Part shown: piece by piece, positions 61,225 through 64,000 of the stretch
How the letters are laid out: each line of letters opens with the position of its first letter
How positions within the stretch are numbered: the first letter of the stretch is position 1
Assembly (NCBI GenBank): GCA_000985875.1
Contig: CCRI01000010.1
Location: forward strand, 62,001-126,000
Direction of reading: 5' to 3'
Length of the DNA stretch: 64,000 bases
Source: Neorhizobium galegae bv. officinalis
GTDB lineage: Bacteria; Pseudomonadota; Alphaproteobacteria; Rhizobiales; Rhizobiaceae
Made by a program: the position numbers and the translations under genes
The notes under the pieces: model-generated
What the model saw: only the letters and a program-made list of their open reading frames with translations
Database searches by the model: none
Told to the model about the DNA's origin: nothing

Positions 61225-64000
61225 TTGCCTATTTCCAAGATCTTAGTTGCCAACCGCTCCGAAATAGCGATCCGGGTCTTCCGTGCGGCCAATGAGCTCG
61301 GCATCAAGACTGTTGCGATCTGGGCAGAGGAGGACAAGCTCTCGCTGCATCGGTTCAAGGCCGACGAGAGCTATCAGGTCGGCCGCGGCCCGCATCTTTC
61401 CAAGGACATGGGACCGATCGAAAGCTATCTTTCGATCCCGGAAGTGATCCGCGTCGCGAAGCTTTCCGGCGCGGACGCCATTCATCCGGGCTACGGCCTG
61501 CTCTCCGAAAGTCCGGAATTCGTGGAGGCCTGCAACGATGCAGGTATCATCTTCATCGGCCCCCGACCGGACACGATGCGCCAGCTCGGCAATAAGGTCG
61601 CGGCGCGCAACCTGGCGATTTCCGTCGGCGTGCCGGTGGTGCCGGCAACCGAGCCGCTGCCGGACGATATGGCCGAAGTGGCCAAGATGGCCGAGGAAAT
61701 CGGTTATCCGGTGATGCTGAAAGCCTCCTGGGGCGGTGGTGGGCGCGGCATGCGCGCCATCCGCGATCCGAAGGACCTCGCCAGGGAAGTCGTGGAAGCC
61801 AAGCGCGAGGCGATGGCCGCCTTCGGCAAGGACGAAGTCTACCTCGAAAAGCTGGTGGAGCGCGCCCGGCACGTGGAGAGCCAGATCCTCGGCGACACGC
61901 ATGGCAATGTCGTGCATCTGTTCGAGCGCGACTGTTCGATCCAGCGTCGCAACCAGAAGGTCGTGGAACGAGCCCCGGCCCCCTATCTTTCGGAAGCCCA
62001 GCGGCAGGAACTGGCCACCTATTCGCTGAAGATCGCCGCGGCGACCAACTATGTCGGCGCCGGCACGGTCGAGTACCTGATGGATGCCGATACCGGCAAG
62101 TTCTACTTCATCGAGGTGAACCCGCGCATCCAGGTCGAGCATACGGTGACGGAAGTCGTCACCGGCATCGATATCGTCAAGGCTCAGATCCACATCCTCG
62201 AGGGTTTTGCGATCGGCACGCCTGAATCCGGCGTGCCGGTCCAAGCTGACATCCGCCTCCACGGCCACGCGCTGCAATGCCGCATCACCACCGAAGATCC
62301 GGAGCACAATTTCATTCCGGATTACGGCCGCATCACCGCCTACCGATCGGCCGGCGGTTTCGGAATACGTCTGGACGGCGGCACGGCCTACTCGGGCGCG
62401 ATCATCACCCGCTATTACGATCCGCTGCTGGTCAAGGTAACGGCTGCCGGCACCACGCCGCAGGAGGCGATCGACCGCATGGACCGGGCGCTACGGGAAT
62501 TCCGCATCCGCGGCGTCGCCACGAACCTGACCTTCCTCGAAGCGATCATCGGCCATCAGAAATTCCGCGACAACACCTATACGACGCGGTTCATCGACAC
62601 GACGCCGGAACTGTTCGAGCAGGTGAAGCGGCAGGACCGTGCCACCAAGCTGCTCACCTATCTTGCCGACGTCACCGTCAACGGCCACCCGGAAACCAAG
62701 GGCCGGCCCGCGCCTTCCGAGCACGCCGCAAAGCCTGTCCTGCCCTATATCAACGGCCCGATCCCGGACGGCACCAAGCAGCTCCTCGACACGCTCGGGC
62801 CGAAAAAGTTCGGCGAATGGATGCGCAACGAGAAGCGCGTGCTGATGACCGACACGACAATGCGCGACGGCCATCAGTCGCTGCTCGCCACCCGCATGCG
62901 CACCTATGACATCGCGCGGGTCGCCGGCGTCTATGCGCGAGCGCTGCCAAACCTGTTCTCGCTGGAATGCTGGGGCGGGGCGACGTTCGACGTTTCCATG
63001 CGCTTCCTCACCGAAGATCCGTGGGAGCGCCTGGCGATGATCCGCGAGGATGCGCCGAACCTGCTGTTGCAGATGCTTTTGCGCGGCGCGAACGGCGTCG
63101 GCTACAAGAACTATCCCGACAACGTGGTGAAGTACTTCGTCGCCCAGGCCGCAAAGGGCGGCATCGACCTGTTCCGTGTCTTCGACTGCCTCAACTGGGT
63201 CGAGAACATGCGCGTCTCGATGGATGCGATCAACGAAGAGAACAAGCTCTGCGAGGCGGCGATCTGCTACACGGGCGATCTCCTGAACTCCGCGCGCCCG
63301 AAATACGACCTCAAATATTACGTCTCGCTGGCCGAAGAGCTGGAGAAGGCGGGCGCCCATATCATCGCCCTGAAGGACATGGCCGGTCTGCTGAAGCCGG
63401 CAGCCGCGCGGGTGCTGTTCAAGGCGCTGCGCGAGGCGACAAGCCTGCCGATCCATTTCCACACCCATGATACGTCCGGCATCTCGGCCGCGACCGTGCT
63501 TGCCGCGGTCGATGCGGGCGTCGATGCGGTCGATGCGGCGATGGATGCGGTGTCCGGCAATACGTCCCAGCCCTGCCTCGGCTCGATCGTCGAAGCGCTC
63601 TCCGGCTCCGAGCGGGATCCGGGCCTCGATCCGGAATGGATCCGCCGCATCTCCTTCTACTGGGAAGCGGTGCGCGGCCAGTATGCCGCCTTCGAAAGCG
63701 ACCTCAAGGGACCGGCCTCGGAAGTCTATCTGCATGAAATGCCGGGCGGCCAGTTCACCAACCTCAAGGAACAGGCCCGTTCGCTCGGGCTTGAAACCCG
63801 CTGGCACAAGGTCGCCCAGACCTATGCCGACGTGAACCAGATGTTCGGCGACATCGTCAAGGTGACGCCGTCCTCCAAGGTGGTCGGCGACATGGCGCTG
63901 ATGATGGTCAGCCAAGACCTCACCGTCGCCGATGTCGAGAACCCGGCCAAGGACATCGCGTTTCCCGACTCCGTCGTATCGATGCTCAAGGGCGATCTCG
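61225..64000 (+). CDS. pyc: Pyruvate carboxylase (3' partial)
   Basis: The first 925 residues of a protein normally about 1150 long; the end is cut by the window. The biotin carboxylase part (about 1-455) starts ISKILVANRSEIAIRVFRAA, with the ATP-grasp loop KASWGGGGRGMRAI (about 167-180) and EVNPRIQVEHTVTEVVTGID. The carboxyltransferase part begins at about 530 with TDTTMRDGHQSLLATR, containing metal-binding residues. The biotinyl domain is beyond the edge. TTG 61225 is the start: TGAGGAGATC precedes it, and the nearby ATG at 61203 is out of frame. It makes oxaloacetate from pyruvate and bicarbonate, refilling the TCA cycle during growth on sugars or pyruvate. Confidence 0.96.
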   Translation, partial: MPISKILVANRSEIAIRVFRAANELGIKTVAIWAEEDKLSLHRFKADESYQVGRGPHLSKDMGPIESYLSIPEVIRVAKLSGADAIHPGYGLLSESPEFVEACNDAGIIFIGPRPDTMRQLGNKVAARNLAISVGVPVVPATEPLPDDMAEVAKMAEEIGYPVMLKASWGGGGRGMRAIRDPKDLAREVVEAKREAMAAFGKDEVYLEKLVERARHVESQILGDTHGNVVHLFERDCSIQRRNQKVVERAPAPYLSEAQRQELATYSLKIAAATNYVGAGTVEYLMDADTGKFYFIEVNPRIQVEHTVTEVVTGIDIVKAQIHILEGFAIGTPESGVPVQADIRLHGHALQCRITTEDPEHNFIPDYGRITAYRSAGGFGIRLDGGTAYSGAIITRYYDPLLVKVTAAGTTPQEAIDRMDRALREFRIRGVATNLTFLEAIIGHQKFRDNTYTTRFIDTTPELFEQVKRQDRATKLLTYLADVTVNGHPETKGRPAPSEHAAKPVLPYINGPIPDGTKQLLDTLGPKKFGEWMRNEKRVLMTDTTMRDGHQSLLATRMRTYDIARVAGVYARALPNLFSLECWGGATFDVSMRFLTEDPWERLAMIREDAPNLLLQMLLRGANGVGYKNYPDNVVKYFVAQAAKGGIDLFRVFDCLNWVENMRVSMDAINEENKLCEAAICYTGDLLNSARPKYDLKYYVSLAEELEKAGAHIIALKDMAGLLKPAAARVLFKALREATSLPIHFHTHDTSGISAATVLAAVDAGVDAVDAAMDAVSGNTSQPCLGSIVEALSGSERDPGLDPEWIRRISFYWEAVRGQYAAFESDLKGPASEVYLHEMPGGQFTNLKEQARSLGLETRWHKVAQTYADVNQMFGDIVKVTPSSKVVGDMALMMVSQDLTVADVENPAKDIAFPDSVVSMLKGDL

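Overview
The window looks like a chromosomal segment from a member of the Rhizobiaceae (Rhizobium/Agrobacterium/Neorhizobium/Ensifer type). The DNA is GC-rich with strong third-position bias. It carries the rhizobial cyclic beta-1,2-glucan pair ndvB/chvB and ndvA/chvA facing each other, a LuxR-type solo regulator and pyruvate carboxylase beside them, several Dpp/TRAP uptake systems, and typical rhizobial intergenic palindromes. No tRNA, rRNA, CRISPR array, transposase or phage gene was found. Species cannot be fixed by eye.

Layout. 1-1377: two permease genes of an Opp/Dpp-type ABC importer, the first cut by the window edge. 1752-2405: a TerC/YjbE membrane protein with a structured leader and a terminator. 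2686-14921: an aromatic-acid catabolic island. It starts with a five-gene operon: a type I (VOC-fold) extradiol dioxygenase, then galB (4-oxalomesaconate hydratase), galC/ligK (aldolase), galD (tautomerase) and a DUF1932 dehydrogenase. A GntR/FCD regulator follows, then a LigM/DesA-type tetrahydrofolate-dependent O-demethylase, a MetF-like reductase, a LysR regulator with two DNA-binding domains, an IclR regulator, an amidohydrolase and a zinc-ribbon metallo-beta-lactamase-fold protein. 15120-16841: an acyltransferase and a DUF2239 protein. 17008-26417: a second catabolic module with an SDR, a fused TRAP permease, its binding protein, an IclR regulator, an SCPx-type thiolase, an acyl-CoA synthetase fused to two PCC/DUF296 domains, and another SDR.

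26554-34099: an alpha-2-macroglobulin/PbpC envelope pair. 34100-35075: about 1 kb of non-coding, repeat-rich DNA. 35076-40488: a complete dppABCDF operon on the minus strand, divergent from an M20 hydrolase and a class III aminotransferase. 44021-47753: cardiolipin synthase, an EEP-family nuclease/phosphatase, a serine/threonine dehydratase and a 45-residue membrane protein. 47854-49017: a hippurate-hydrolase-like M20 enzyme on the minus strand. 49451-61105: ndvB, ndvA and the LuxR solo. 61225 to the end: pyruvate carboxylase, truncated at its 3' end.

How the genes fit together. LigM removes a methyl group from a methoxylated aromatic acid (vanillate, 3-O-methylgallate or syringate type) onto tetrahydrofolate, and MetF processes the C1 unit. 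The ring is then opened and GalD, GalB and GalC take 4-oxalomesaconate to pyruvate and oxaloacetate. No LigAB/GalA/DesZ-type (type II) ring-cleavage gene is present in the window; a VOC-type dioxygenase sits in its place at the head of the galBCD operon, which is the most interesting feature here. An 18-bp perfect palindrome centred on GTATAC lies just upstream of ligM, and related sites lie upstream of the GntR gene, which suggests an autoregulated local switch. The second module has the parts for TRAP uptake of an acid, CoA activation, oxidoreduction and thiolytic cleavage, and may feed the first.
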